From Planctomycetota bacterium (GTDB lineage Bacteria > Planctomycetota > Planctomycetia > Isosphaerales > Isosphaeraceae): a DNA stretch of 52,779 nt. Shown piece after piece: positions 37,918-46,531 of the stretch. Both the position numbers and the translations under genes were made by a program. Location: positions 1 through 52,779 of the forward strand of contig JAQGHR010000142.1 of assembly GCA_028291545.1 (NCBI GenBank). The letters are read 5' to 3'. The notes under the pieces were generated by a model, which did not search any database, had not been told where the DNA came from, and saw only the letters and a list, made by a program, of their open reading frames with translations. Each line of letters begins with the position of its first letter. Positions within the stretch are counted from its first letter, which is position 1.

Positions 37918-38682
37918 ATGGCGTCAGCACTGCGAAAACGCGAGGCGAGAAGCTGCGGACCTGCCGAACAGCCGGCCGGGTTTCGGATTCTGATCCCAGG
38001 TTATCCGCAATGGCTGTGGCGCCAGCGGGAGCGATCGGCCGCACTTGCGGGGACCTACGCGGCGGCGATGGCCGTCGGCTTGTTCGCCTGGGGGAGTCGA
38101 ATCGGGCTGGCGATGATCGTGCTGGCGTTCCTGGCCCATGTCTCGTCGGCGGCCGATGTGATCCGGCAGGGGGCCTTCCCCGGCTTCGGTCGCTGGGTAC
38201 CCTCGATCTCGGCATCGTTCGGCCTCGGCCTCGGCTGTTACGCGCCGGCGCTGGCGCTGGCCTCGGTGCTGGCGTGGCCGGAACGGCCGATCGGCGCCGA
38301 TCATGAACGATATGCGATCAACCGCTGGGCCTTCCTGCGGGCGGATCCCGAGCCGGGTGACTGGGTCTTCTATCACACCTCGGACGGTGGCGGATTCGGG
38401 CTGGGTCGCCTGGTCGCCCGGGCTGGGCATTCGGTCGAGTGGTCCCCCAACTCGTTGCAGGTCGACGGCCAGGTCCTCGCCCTGACCCCATCGGCGCCCG
38501 ACGGCGAACCCCTGGAATTGTCGATGACCATCCCCGATGACCAGATCCTGGTCGCCCCGATGGCCGACCGCACCGCCGGTGCGACATCCTCATCCGGACT
38601 TATCCTGGTGCCCCGTAGTGGGGTCATTGGCCGTCCCTGGGCGAGACTCTACCCGGTCTGGACCAGACGACTTCTCTTCTAG
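37918..38682 (+). CDS. Membrane protein with signal-peptidase-I-like soluble domain, catalytic residues not found
   Basis: 254 residues. Two or three membrane helices at about 40-60, 60-80 and 97-122 are followed by a soluble domain at 130-254. The soluble part reads like the beta-barrel of S26 signal peptidases: YAINRWAFLRADPEPGDWVF, RLVARAGHSVEWSPNSLQVD, TIPDDQILVAP, and VPRSGVIGRPWARLYPVW near the end. The serine of the S26 SxSMxP box and the lysine that should follow it were not found, so it is probably an inactive relative or a new type. The start has a purine-rich upstream stretch (CGGAGCGGGG). It stands alone on the plus strand before the HIT gene, 233 bases away. Confidence 0.68.
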   Translation: MASALRKREARSCGPAEQPAGFRILIPGYPQWLWRQRERSAALAGTYAAAMAVGLFAWGSRIGLAMIVLAFLAHVSSAADVIRQGAFPGFGRWVPSISASFGLGLGCYAPALALASVLAWPERPIGADHERYAINRWAFLRADPEPGDWVFYHTSDGGGFGLGRLVARAGHSVEWSPNSLQVDGQVLALTPSAPDGEPLELSMTIPDDQILVAPMADRTAGATSSSGLILVPRSGVIGRPWARLYPVWTRRLLF

Positions 38683-38915
38683 TCGGCGGGCTGTCGCGTC
38701 TCGTCCAGCGTCCGGATCCGGGGTTCGCCTTCGCGACTGTTCGCGTCTCCCAACGAAAAACCTGGGATTCCCCCGCTCGGCCTTTGCCGGGGGACGGGGT
38801 GACCGGGTATCATCGATCCTTGGTGACACCGAACAGGTCTCGCCACGTCGCACGAGACGGTTTCAATGTTCTTATCCGATGCCCTCGCCTGTTTTGGCCG
38901 AGGATCTGACCGACC

Positions 38916-39428
38916 ATGGATCGACTCTGGGCTCCCTGGCGATCCCAATACATCCGCGAAACCTCGGCTCGACCCGACGACGCCCCTCCGCCGACCTGTT
39001 TTCTCTGTCACGGACTCGCCGAGCGAGACGACCGCGAAAACCTTCTCGTCTGGCGCCGCCCGAATTCTGCGGTTTTCCTGAACAAGTACCCGTACAATAA
39101 TGGACATTTGCTGGTCTGTCCGCTCAACCATCTCGGGACGCTCGGAGAGCTTGACGGCCCCGCACTGACCGAGCCGATGGAGACCGTGAAGCTCGCTGTC
39201 TCGATTCTGGATCGAATGATGCGACCGCAGGGGTACAACATCGGCCTCAACCTGGGGCGATCCGCCGGGGCTGGCTTGCCGGGACATCTGCACTGGCACA
39301 TCGTGCCGCGATGGGACGGCGACACCAACTTCATGCCGGTCCTCGGCGGCACGAAAGTTATCATCGAGAGCCTTGGCGAATTCTACGACCGGTTCGTCTC
39401 GGAGATCCGCGAGACCAGCCAACGGTGA
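38916..39428 (+). CDS. HIT family nucleotide hydrolase/transferase
   Basis: 170 residues. The histidine triad HLHWHIVPRW (His124, His126, His128) is present and NxGxxAGAGxPGHLHWH fits the branch of Ap4A phosphorylase/FHIT-like proteins. A CFLC pair near residues 28-31 may bind zinc, as in several HIT proteins that begin with a WAPWRxxYI segment, also seen here at 5-13. Such enzymes cleave dinucleoside polyphosphates or nucleoside phosphoramidates in the cytoplasm. The start has GAGGA at proper distance. It is followed 98 bases later by the PIN/TRAM gene in the same direction. Confidence 0.92.
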   Translation: MDRLWAPWRSQYIRETSARPDDAPPPTCFLCHGLAERDDRENLLVWRRPNSAVFLNKYPYNNGHLLVCPLNHLGTLGELDGPALTEPMETVKLAVSILDRMMRPQGYNIGLNLGRSAGAGLPGHLHWHIVPRWDGDTNFMPVLGGTKVIIESLGEFYDRFVSEIRETSQR

Positions 39429-39526
39429 CTTGAATCAAAGGGGCTGCGGGGGGGGCGACGACCGGGACGTTCCAAGAAAAGCCGTCCTCGGCGTCCCCTT
39501 TCGGACCCCATCGGAGGTAGCGAACC

Positions 39527-40645
39527 ATGATGTTGAACCTGATCCGCGCCGTCTTCGTCCTGGTCGCCTCCGGGCTGGGCGTCCGCCTGGCGTCCGAATC
39601 CGGCTCAGCGAGTTCAGGCCCTATCTTCTTCCTGATCTGCCTCGCCGTGGCCGTGGTCGTGATGACTGTGGATATCCTCACGCCCCGGAAAAAGATCCAA
39701 ACGATCTCTGCCGTGTATTTCGGACTGGCCGTCGGCCTGATCCTCAGTAACTATCTCCAGATCGCCATCGACCCGATCCTCTCGGCCTTCTATCCCCGGC
39801 CGAACGACCCAAAGGATGCCTCACGGATCGTCGCCATCGTCTCCTCATTCCTCACCGCGATCGTCTGCTATGTCTGCGTGAGCACCCTGATCCAGACGAA
39901 GGATGACTTCCGGTTCATCATCCCCTACATGGAGTTCTCCAAGGAAGTGAAGGGCTCCCGCCCCCTCGTCCTGGATACCTCGGTGATCATCGACGGGCGA
40001 ATTGCCGACGTGGCCGAGGCCCGAATCCTCGATCAGCCATTGGTCGTCCCCAGATTTGTGCTCCAGGAGCTTCAAACGATCGCCGACAGTTCCGACAAAC
40101 TCCGACGGAACCGCGGCCGTCGCGGGCTGGACATCCTGAACAAGCTCCAGAAATCGCCCGGGATCGAGGTTCGGATCCACGACGGTGACATCGCCGAGTT
40201 TGCCGGCGTCCGCGAAGTCGACCAGAAGCTCGTGATCCTCGCCAAGAGCCTGGGCGGTAAAGTCGTGACAAACGACTACAACCTGAACAAGATCGCCAAG
40301 CTCCAGGGTGTGGACGTCATTAATCTGAACGACGTCGCAAACGCCCTGAAGCCGATCGTCCTTCCGGGCGAGACCCTGACCGTCAAGCTCATCAAGCGCG
40401 GCGAAGAACCCGGCCAGGGCGTGGGCTATCTCGACGACGGCACGATGGTCGTCACCGAGCACGGCGTCCATCACCTGGGCGAGATGGTCCGCCTGACCGT
40501 CACGTCCGTCCTCCAAACCAGCGCCGGCCGGATGATCTTTGGTCGTCTTGACCCGCCCGCCGGACCCGGCCCGGGCTACGGCCCCGCGCGAGCCAGCAGC
40601 CCGCCGCCTCAGGAGCAGTACGGCAAGCCCAGCCCGGATCGGTGA
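39527..40645 (+). CDS. PIN/TRAM domain membrane protein (YacL-like)
   Basis: 372 residues. The N-terminus has about four membrane helices (roughly 5-22, 32-51, 60-82, 100-122). A PIN nuclease-like domain at 146-270 contains the acidic set Asp150, Asp156, Glu181, Asp232 and Asp250 (LDTSVIIDGRI, VLQELQTIAD, TNDYNLNKIA). A TRAM RNA-binding domain follows at about 285-350 (VGYLDDGTMVVTEHG). Bacterial members of this kind, such as YacL, are thought to act on RNA at the membrane, but their substrate is not settled. The proline-rich tail is unstructured. The start has a strong GGAGGT eight bases upstream; the second adjacent ATG is also possible. Confidence 0.92.
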   Translation: MMLNLIRAVFVLVASGLGVRLASESGSASSGPIFFLICLAVAVVVMTVDILTPRKKIQTISAVYFGLAVGLILSNYLQIAIDPILSAFYPRPNDPKDASRIVAIVSSFLTAIVCYVCVSTLIQTKDDFRFIIPYMEFSKEVKGSRPLVLDTSVIIDGRIADVAEARILDQPLVVPRFVLQELQTIADSSDKLRRNRGRRGLDILNKLQKSPGIEVRIHDGDIAEFAGVREVDQKLVILAKSLGGKVVTNDYNLNKIAKLQGVDVINLNDVANALKPIVLPGETLTVKLIKRGEEPGQGVGYLDDGTMVVTEHGVHHLGEMVRLTVTSVLQTSAGRMIFGRLDPPAGPGPGYGPARASSPPPQEQYGKPSPDR

Positions 40646-40700
40646 ATCAGGGCGTCCCGATGCGCTCAGGTGCTTGCGAGCCGGATATCCCGACCGTGCC

Positions 40701-40895
40701 TCATCCTTCCTCCGTCTCGTCCCGGCCGTCATAGGGCGTTTTGCACCAGTGGCAGATCAGGATGGCCTCGCACTCGGGGCAATCGATCGCCACCTCGGCG
40801 CGAGACATCGCCTCATATTGCCGAGGATCGACGGCTCGGAATTCGGCGCCGCACGCGTCGCAGATCAGGGGCCGGTCGCAGTAGGCACAGATCAT
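40701..40895 (-). CDS. Small double zinc-ribbon protein
   Basis: 64 residues from the ATG at 40895, chosen because GGAGGA lies eight bases before it; the frame can be extended to 41078 but without ribosome site or conserved sequence. Four CxxC pairs are visible: CAYC, CDAC, CPEC and CHWC, enough for two zinc ions. The fold should be two zinc ribbons or one small knuckle pair. No further domain is present, and function is unknown. It is convergent with the PIN/TRAM gene and downstream of the parvulin gene on the same strand, separated by 267 bases and a hairpin. Confidence 0.72.
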   Translation of the reverse strand: MICAYCDRPLICDACGAEFRAVDPRQYEAMSRAEVAIDCPECEAILICHWCKTPYDGRDETEEG

Positions 40896-40903
40896 GAGAG
40901 GAT

Positions 40904-40909
40904 TCCTCC
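40904..40909 (-). promoter_or_regulatory. Ribosome-binding site deciding the zinc-ribbon start
   Basis: GGAGGA on the minus strand, eight bases before the ATG at 40895. It fixes the start of the 64-residue zinc-ribbon gene over the longer in-frame alternatives. Confidence 0.6.
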
Positions 40910-41072
40910 GAGGGAGGGAAGTCTCGGGAATCGCAACTTGTGAAGAGTTTCGTGAATCCCCCGTGCCTCTCGGGTCGATACTGACCTTGCCACCGCGACG
41001 TCGGGCCGTCCTCTGCACGACGCCACCAGGGAATTCACACCTCGTGCCCGGGTTCGTCCGGATTCTATATGC

Positions 41073-41122
41073 GACCACGGGTCGGCCTTCGCGCCTTGGA
41101 CGCGAGGAGCCGACCCGTGGTC
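41073..41122. terminator. Strong hairpin downstream of the parvulin gene, likely terminator
   Basis: GACCACGGGTCGGC at 41073-41086 pairs perfectly with GCCGACCCGTGGTC at 41109-41122. The stem can be extended inward by about seven pairs (CTTCGCG with CGCGAGG, one G-U). ATTTTT follows on the plus strand, while the minus strand reads into a weak AT-rich run (GCATATAG). The hairpin begins 40 bases after the stop of the minus-strand parvulin gene and should end that transcript; it may also stop read-through from the plus strand. Confidence 0.65.
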
Positions 41123-41162
41123 ATTTTTCGCTTCGGACGCCGTCCAGGTCAAGCGTTACAGG

Positions 41163-42449
41163 TCACTTCGGGGCCGGGACGGCCGCATTCTTCTGGAACG
41201 CTTCCTTCGCCGCGCGATCCTCGGGCTTGACGGACGCCGCGGCCGCCTTGGCTCGGGCCGCGCTGGTGCCGGCGGCGGGCGGGTTGCTCTCCGTTTGCTG
41301 CTGGCTCATCAACTGAACCTTGCCATCCACCCGATGATCCGGGTTCTTTTCCTCGTGGGCGAGCTTGGTCTGGCCGGTCAGATGGTTCTGCACCTCGGAC
41401 GCCTGGACCAGTTCGTCGAAGACCTCGGACATCGCTTCCTTGAGCTTGGCCTCGTAAATCAAGGTCTTCAACCGAGCCTTCGTGTTCGGCTCATTGCGGT
41501 CCTGGGCCTTGGCCGGGATCAGCCCTTCGCGCTTGATCACGATCCAGGTCGATGCGGTCACCTGAATCGGCCCGCTGATGTCGCCATCTTTCGGCTTGTG
41601 GGCGGGATCTCGATCGCCGGGCTCACCGTCGACAAGTTGAAGGAACGCTTTATCCGACACATTTCGCGGGAAGGCGTGTCGTGTCAGAGGTTGGGGCAGC
41701 AAGCCGCCGAGCGGCTTCGTGGCCTGATCGACGGAACGCTGGTCGTTCTGCGCAATGTAAGTGAATCCGCCGGGGTTCTTCGCCAGTTCATTACAGATAT
41801 CGAGGGCATCACGTTCCCGCATGCACATGATGATCCGGCATCGCAACCCCTCGCCGAAGTGGGCGTCAAAGGCGTCCTTCATGTCCTGGTCGGTGACCTG
41901 GACGCGGTTCTCCGCCAGCTTCTTGAGCGCGAGGCCGGGATAGACGATGTCGTTCTTATATTGAACGGGGCTGATCTTCCGCTCCTTGGCGAGGTTCCGG
42001 AACCACTCCTCCTTGGTGACGTTCCCGCCCGAGATGGTTCCGACGACCCGATCGACTTCGGCGTCGATCTCTTGCGCGGTGACCGACAGCTTCCGGGCGC
42101 GCATGGCCTGGTCGATCAGGATGCGAGAGATCATCGCGTCCAGAACTTCGTCGCCCTTTCGGACGACGGTCTCGTCGGCCAGCCGCTGCCGGGTGATCGT
42201 CTCACCGTTGACGACGGCGACGGCGTCTCCCGGGTTGGAAGGCATCCGGACAATCGTGCTCTTGATTTCGGTGTCTGCGGCCGGCGCTGAACCGGTCACC
42301 GCCGGCTTCGTCGCCGGTTTCGTGCCTCGAATGGGGACTCGCCCGTCAGCCGGCCCTTGCCCGGGGGCCGAACCGGACCCCAGCACACCCGTCGTCACGA
42401 CCGCCGCCGCCACGACCGCCCAATTCCGTCGCCGATCCTTGGCGCTCAT
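41163..42449 (-). CDS. Exported parvulin-type peptidyl-prolyl isomerase (SurA-like)
   Basis: 428 residues from the ATG at 42449, which has CAGGAGAA upstream; the frame continues to 42668 without conserved sequence. A hydrophobic segment (WAVVAAAVVTTGVLGSGSA) follows a basic start and should act as signal peptide or anchor. Residues about 75-190 match the SurA-type N-terminal chaperone domain (AVAVVNGETITRQRLADE, ISRILIDQAMRARKLSVT). A degenerate rotamase domain lies at about 190-320 (RCRIIMCMRERDALDICNEL, KPLGGLLPQPLTRHAFP). The tail is low-complexity Ala/Pro/Lys. It probably helps fold envelope or exported proteins. Isomerase activity cannot be assured from the diverged rotamase part. Confidence 0.84.
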   Translation of the reverse strand: MSAKDRRRNWAVVAAAVVTTGVLGSGSAPGQGPADGRVPIRGTKPATKPAVTGSAPAADTEIKSTIVRMPSNPGDAVAVVNGETITRQRLADETVVRKGDEVLDAMISRILIDQAMRARKLSVTAQEIDAEVDRVVGTISGGNVTKEEWFRNLAKERKISPVQYKNDIVYPGLALKKLAENRVQVTDQDMKDAFDAHFGEGLRCRIIMCMRERDALDICNELAKNPGGFTYIAQNDQRSVDQATKPLGGLLPQPLTRHAFPRNVSDKAFLQLVDGEPGDRDPAHKPKDGDISGPIQVTASTWIVIKREGLIPAKAQDRNEPNTKARLKTLIYEAKLKEAMSEVFDELVQASEVQNHLTGQTKLAHEEKNPDHRVDGKVQLMSQQQTESNPPAAGTSAARAKAAAASVKPEDRAAKEAFQKNAAVPAPK

Positions 42450-42705
42450 CGCGTCTTCTCCTGATTGTCGGACGTTGGCCGGAACGGCTCCCGAAAAAAT
42501 CCTCAAGTTCCGGCACGAATCGGCCGAGAACTTAGTTCTTCGCCCGGGATCGGTCAACGTCAATCCGAATCGCTCCGACGGCGACCGTTCTCGGCACGAT
42601 TTCCGCGATCGAAATTCGGGATCCTCGCGATGATTGTTTGGAGCGGATGACCGCGACTCCCTGACCATCGCCCGAACCCCAGGTGAGAAACGGACCCAGT
42701 TCCTC

Positions 42706-45180
42706 TCAGAGAATCAGGTTTCGACCCGGGCGACACGTCTTTCGAGAGGCACGGTCCGACCGAATCGCCATCGCCATCGCTCCCATCCAGCCCAGCCATG
42801 CGAGGCCGGAAACGAGAAGCCCCGCCTTTGCCGCGCGGCCCCGATAGACCCATCGAAATCGCCAGTCCCCGGCTCCCGCGATCGACACCGCCTGCCAGGA
42901 GCCACCGCCGGGAGTACGAAAGATCGGGCGAGTTGGAACAACGTGCTCGCCGGCCTTGCTGTCGCTCGTAACCTGCCATTCCGGGTCGTCCAGCACCGAC
43001 ACGATCAGCGTGCCCGAAGACGCCGCTGTCGCTTCGATCACGAATTCCTCGGGTGAATTCGCGACGAACCTCGCCGGGACCGCTCGCGCCATCACGCTCA
43101 AGATCGATCGCGGGTCGTCCGAATCGGGGATGTCCCCCGCTACGAACCATGCCCGAGCGGGGTCGGCGACCGGCGACCAACATCGAAACTTCGCCGCTCC
43201 GGGCGTCCGCCGACCCCATGCGCCGTAGAGCCAGGACGCCAGGGCTGGATCGTTGACGAACTCCCCGTCGCCCGGCTCGAATGGGTCGAGAATGCGGGTC
43301 GATGCGCCGACGGCCCGTATCGCCGCGATGATGACAGACGATGGTACCGACCCGTCCCTGGGTGCTCCGGCCAGCGCGATCAGGCCTCGCATCGCGGGCC
43401 GATCGAGCGTGCGATAGGCGGACACCGGCGCCGCGCCGGAGACCATCGGCAGATTGCGCAAGCCATCGATCGATCGCGATCCCGGCGGCAGCGCCGCCAG
43501 TCTATGTAATACGGTACTCTGCTCGGTCAGCGGTCGAATTGGGGCCGTTTCGACCGCGCGATGTCGGCCCAAGATCATCAAATCCAGAAATGTCAGTAGG
43601 ATTAGCAAGGCAGGCCCGACTCGACCCGGTCGCGACAGGATTGGTACCAACACGAGCATCGCGATCAGGATTGCGCCGGTTTCCGATAGTTCACGTAGGT
43701 AGATCGCTCCCCGCTCCTGATCGAGCCGCAGTCCCGCCGCGATGCGAGGCTCGACCCCCGCGCGGATGAGATCGTTGAGTATCAGCGGATCGGTTGGCCC
43801 CCGGCGAGCGGAGGCCATCACTTCGCGGAAAGACGGGTCATCTCGCCACGGGAGGAAAGATCGTGTCGCCTCGAAACCCGTTGCGATCGTCGGGAGTCCC
43901 TGACCCTCGGTGCTCGCGAACGCCAACTCGACGATCGCAACCACGACCAGGGTTCCGACTCCCGCCAGAGCCGCGAATCGCGTCAATTGCCGACCAACTC
44001 CAGGCCAGGACGTCCAGGCGTCGAATCCCTTTCCCGCCAGGATGGCCAGCGCCAGCTCCGTCACCAATCCCCATCGGGCGGGGGCTCGAAAAAACGAGAA
44101 GCCGGGCAACCGAATCAACCACGAGAATCCCGGTACATACGGCCCCAGGCTCAAGATCAGCGAACCAAGGGCAAGGAGCATAAGCATCCGCGTCGCCGCA
44201 TCATTGCGGAACAGCCGTCGACACGCACCCAAGGCGAGCATCAGCGGGATAAGTCCAATGTACGGTCGATGCTCCTCGGGCATGGCGTGCAGAGGATCCC
44301 ACGCGACGGGCCTCCAGAGGGGAGACAGGTGAAACAGGTTAGGTGCAATATAATTGATCAGATGAATTGGCGAGGCTGGGAAAGCCGAGAGATACGCGAA
44401 TGTTCGCTGTGTCTCGGCCGATTGCGCAAGCTTCAATGTCGGCCAGACCTGCATCGCCGCGAGCGGACCAACGGCGACGAGGGCCGTAAGTATGGCGAGT
44501 GCGGGCGTTACGGCCGATTTCCATCCCCTTGGTCGCTCGATCAACGACCAGACCACCATCAGGATCACGACGACCTGAGTCTCGAAGGCAAACTGGAAAT
44601 GTCCGGGCAGGATCTGAAGTGCGACCATTCCCGCAAGGATCGGGACGCTCCAGGATCGAGCCTCGCCACGCAGGATTGTCCAGGACAGCCCGACGATCCA
44701 GGGCATCCAACTGCCCGTCGTGTAGCCCCATTGGTGGGGCAGATGGACGAGGAACAATCCCGACGCCGCCCACGAGAACCCGCTCAGAGCCGAGCCCCAC
44801 GGGCTGACCCCAAATCGCCGAGCGGCCCAGAACGCCCCCAGGGCGGCCCAGTACGTGTGGATCACAAGGCTAGCTGTATAGGCAAATTCGGGCGAAAACA
44901 GACCGTAAAGAAGGACATGCGGTGGGTAGTAAACGCCCATCTGGCTCTCGGCCAGTCCGGGAAACCCGAAGCCCCAGAGGTCATTCCACAACGGCAGCCG
45001 GTGCGACTTCAAGGCACGTCCGAGCACGGCCATGAGCCCGATCGAGAATTGCGTGACATCCCCGCCCACCGGCATTCGCCCGCCAACCCCGATCGGCCAG
45101 AGCCAGGCCGTGACCGCCGCGAGCATGGCCGAGGGAGCGAGCCGGCGCCAGGGCGCGGCCCCCATCGTCTCGCCCCCCAT
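42706..45180 (-). CDS. YfhO-like polytopic membrane protein
   Basis: 824 residues. The first 430 residues hold about 11-12 membrane helices, with further ones near 500-540 and at the C-terminus (GLLVSGLAWLGWMGAMAMAI). MPVGGDVTQFS, RLPLWNDLWGFGFPGLAESQ and FYPP-like YYPPHVLLYGLFSPE are the conserved blocks of bacterial YfhO proteins, which have a GT-C glycosyltransferase-like fold and add sugars to lipid-linked or teichoic-type polymers in some bacteria. LPGFSFFRAPARWGLVTELA is also typical. The exact donor and acceptor are unknown. The start has GAGGT upstream and the gene is divergent from csrA. Confidence 0.82.
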   Translation of the reverse strand: MGGETMGAAPWRRLAPSAMLAAVTAWLWPIGVGGRMPVGGDVTQFSIGLMAVLGRALKSHRLPLWNDLWGFGFPGLAESQMGVYYPPHVLLYGLFSPEFAYTASLVIHTYWAALGAFWAARRFGVSPWGSALSGFSWAASGLFLVHLPHQWGYTTGSWMPWIVGLSWTILRGEARSWSVPILAGMVALQILPGHFQFAFETQVVVILMVVWSLIERPRGWKSAVTPALAILTALVAVGPLAAMQVWPTLKLAQSAETQRTFAYLSAFPASPIHLINYIAPNLFHLSPLWRPVAWDPLHAMPEEHRPYIGLIPLMLALGACRRLFRNDAATRMLMLLALGSLILSLGPYVPGFSWLIRLPGFSFFRAPARWGLVTELALAILAGKGFDAWTSWPGVGRQLTRFAALAGVGTLVVVAIVELAFASTEGQGLPTIATGFEATRSFLPWRDDPSFREVMASARRGPTDPLILNDLIRAGVEPRIAAGLRLDQERGAIYLRELSETGAILIAMLVLVPILSRPGRVGPALLILLTFLDLMILGRHRAVETAPIRPLTEQSTVLHRLAALPPGSRSIDGLRNLPMVSGAAPVSAYRTLDRPAMRGLIALAGAPRDGSVPSSVIIAAIRAVGASTRILDPFEPGDGEFVNDPALASWLYGAWGRRTPGAAKFRCWSPVADPARAWFVAGDIPDSDDPRSILSVMARAVPARFVANSPEEFVIEATAASSGTLIVSVLDDPEWQVTSDSKAGEHVVPTRPIFRTPGGGSWQAVSIAGAGDWRFRWVYRGRAAKAGLLVSGLAWLGWMGAMAMAIRSDRASRKTCRPGRNLIL

Positions 45181-45371
45181 TCCGACCTCACATCCACAAC
45201 CGTGAGCGATTGGTAAGAATTACACGAGGAAAAAATTACAAAATCGCGGGATTGTAAGTCTTTCCCGGCGACCCTCCCGGATTGGCGAGAATCGCGGAGC
45301 GCGTCACTAACCTCGCGATTCTAACGACTTAGCCGGCCCTACGCGACCGGATCGGGCACGCTTCCGGTCGG

Positions 45372-45389
45372 TTGGCACGTCGCGTGCTT
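45372..45389 (+). promoter_or_regulatory. Sigma-54 (RpoN) promoter upstream of csrA
   Basis: TTGGCACG at 45372-45379 is a perfect -24 element and GTGCTT at 45384-45389 matches the TTGCWT -12 element at five of six positions. The invariant GG (45374-45375) and GC (45386-45387) are exactly 10 bases apart. The start would fall near 45399, about 60 bases before the csrA ATG. Assigned from consensus alone; no enhancer-binding-protein gene lies in this window. Confidence 0.6.
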
Positions 45390-45459
45390 CTACGTTGACG
45401 TGAGCGGCGGCAACGAGCCGACCGCCGGACCCCTCAAGGACGAGACGGAGGAGAGAGCC

Positions 45460-45645
45460 ATGTTGGTCCTGAGCAGGAAGCTCGGTCAACGGTTCCAGGT
45501 CGGTCCCGACGTGCGAATCACGATCGTGAAAATCGACAAGAACGCCGTGCGAATCGGCATCGAGGCACCCGGCGACGTGACGATTTACCGTGAGGAGATC
45601 GTCCCCTTCGAAGCCGAGGAAGGCCTCAAGATCCACGCCGCCTGA
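45460..45645 (+). CDS. csrA: Carbon storage regulator CsrA
   Basis: 61 residues from the ATG at 45460; the longer frame from 45400 was rejected because MLVLSRKLGQR is the universal CsrA start and GGAGGAG lies seven bases before it. CsrA is a dimeric RNA-binding protein that binds GGA motifs near ribosome sites and represses or stabilises target mRNAs. The conserved RNA-contact parts, LVLSRK at the N-terminus and VTIYREEI near 43-50, are present. The gene stands alone, with no flagellar fliW or fli genes beside it. Its own leader contains GGA motifs at the ribosome site (AGACGGAGGAGAG), which fits possible self-regulation. Confidence 0.96.
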   Translation: MLVLSRKLGQRFQVGPDVRITIVKIDKNAVRIGIEAPGDVTIYREEIVPFEAEEGLKIHAA

Positions 45646-46029
45646 GCGTTTCACGCGGCGCCCGCCCTCGTCTACCCGAGATCACCTGTCGATCGGGCGT
45701 GCCGCCACTCCACGTTCGACATCGTCGCGCGATCGAATCGCCGGGAATGACGGACCGAGCCGCGCGCTTCGCACGACAATCACTGATGCCGATGAATTGA
45801 CGCGATGGGCCGCCACGCCCCGGATGCCCCCTCGTAGGGCGATTGCCTCGGTCCGTCATCGTCCCTCGGACCCGAGCGAGCATCGGCTATCTTCCCGCGG
45901 CCGACTCATAATCGTCGCACGGATTCCGAGCCCATTCCCGGACGTCTCGCCACGCGAGACGATTTCCTCACCTAAAGTTGTACGGTGGAACCGGCCTGAA
46001 AAAAAAGGAAGCGGAACAATCAGAATGAT

Positions 46030-46059
46030 TTGACATAGGGAGGGATGTGGATCTAGAAT
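46030..46059 (+). promoter_or_regulatory. Near-consensus sigma-70-type promoter far upstream of the protease gene
   Basis: TTGACA at 46030-46035 is perfect; TAGAAT at 46054-46059 matches TATAAT at five of six; spacing is 18 bases. Transcription should begin near 46066, about 465 bases before the next gene on this strand. It is one of the best promoter matches in the window, and its distance from a gene is unusual. Confidence 0.55.
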
Positions 46060-46082
46060 CTCATCACCTCCTTGAACGTTGT

Positions 46083-46101
46083 CCGGTTAAACAATAACCG
46101 G
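46083..46101 (+). repeat. Small inverted repeat just after the promoter start site
   Basis: CCGGTTA at 46083-46089 and TAACCGG at 46095-46101 form a 7-bp stem with an AACAA loop. It lies about 17 bases after the expected transcript start. It could be a 5' stabilising hairpin of an RNA or a repressor site; the sequence does not decide which. Confidence 0.4.
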
Positions 46102-46531
46102 TCCGACACATTCTACAGCGTCCGAAGCCTCACCTCATTGCAACGCCGCCAAGATCATGGTCGATCAGTTCCACCATCCTCGCGAGGCTGGTGGACGCCT
46201 TCGTGCTACGAACCTGTCGGGACGGAATTGCGGTCATGGATTCATGCCCTCGATCATCGAGTCCGGTGGCGGCCGTACCGGATCTCGTAATCCTCCGCGC
46301 TGCCGTGCTATTGACCTCCCAAGACGTCCCAGCGACCCGCCGAGGTAGTTGCATCCGCTGAGAAGGACACGTGAAGTCACGGAGGCGGAGTTCCGGCGTA
46401 GTCTGTCACCACGGCAACGCAGCCCCGGCCAAATGACACAATTCAGCAAGTCTGAATTCATTTCGCAACGTATCGCCAAGCTCATCAATGATTGATGCGG
46501 TGAACGCGCCGCAGCACCAGGAGATACTACC

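Larger units (their letters stand above)
45646..46531. other. Intergenic region between csrA and the sedolisin-like gene
   Basis: 886 bases without a convincing gene. It holds a good sigma-70-type promoter at 46030-46059 and a small hairpin at 46083-46101, both listed separately. From that promoter to the protease start is about 465 bases of leader. Neither an open frame with family-like sequence nor a tRNA pattern was found. A small RNA or a long regulatory leader is possible. Confidence 0.6.

Noticed and set aside
45378..45396. A sigma-70 promoter TTGGCA/TACGTT before csrA
   Set aside because: The spacing of 13 bases is too short. The same bases fit the sigma-54 consensus with correct spacing.
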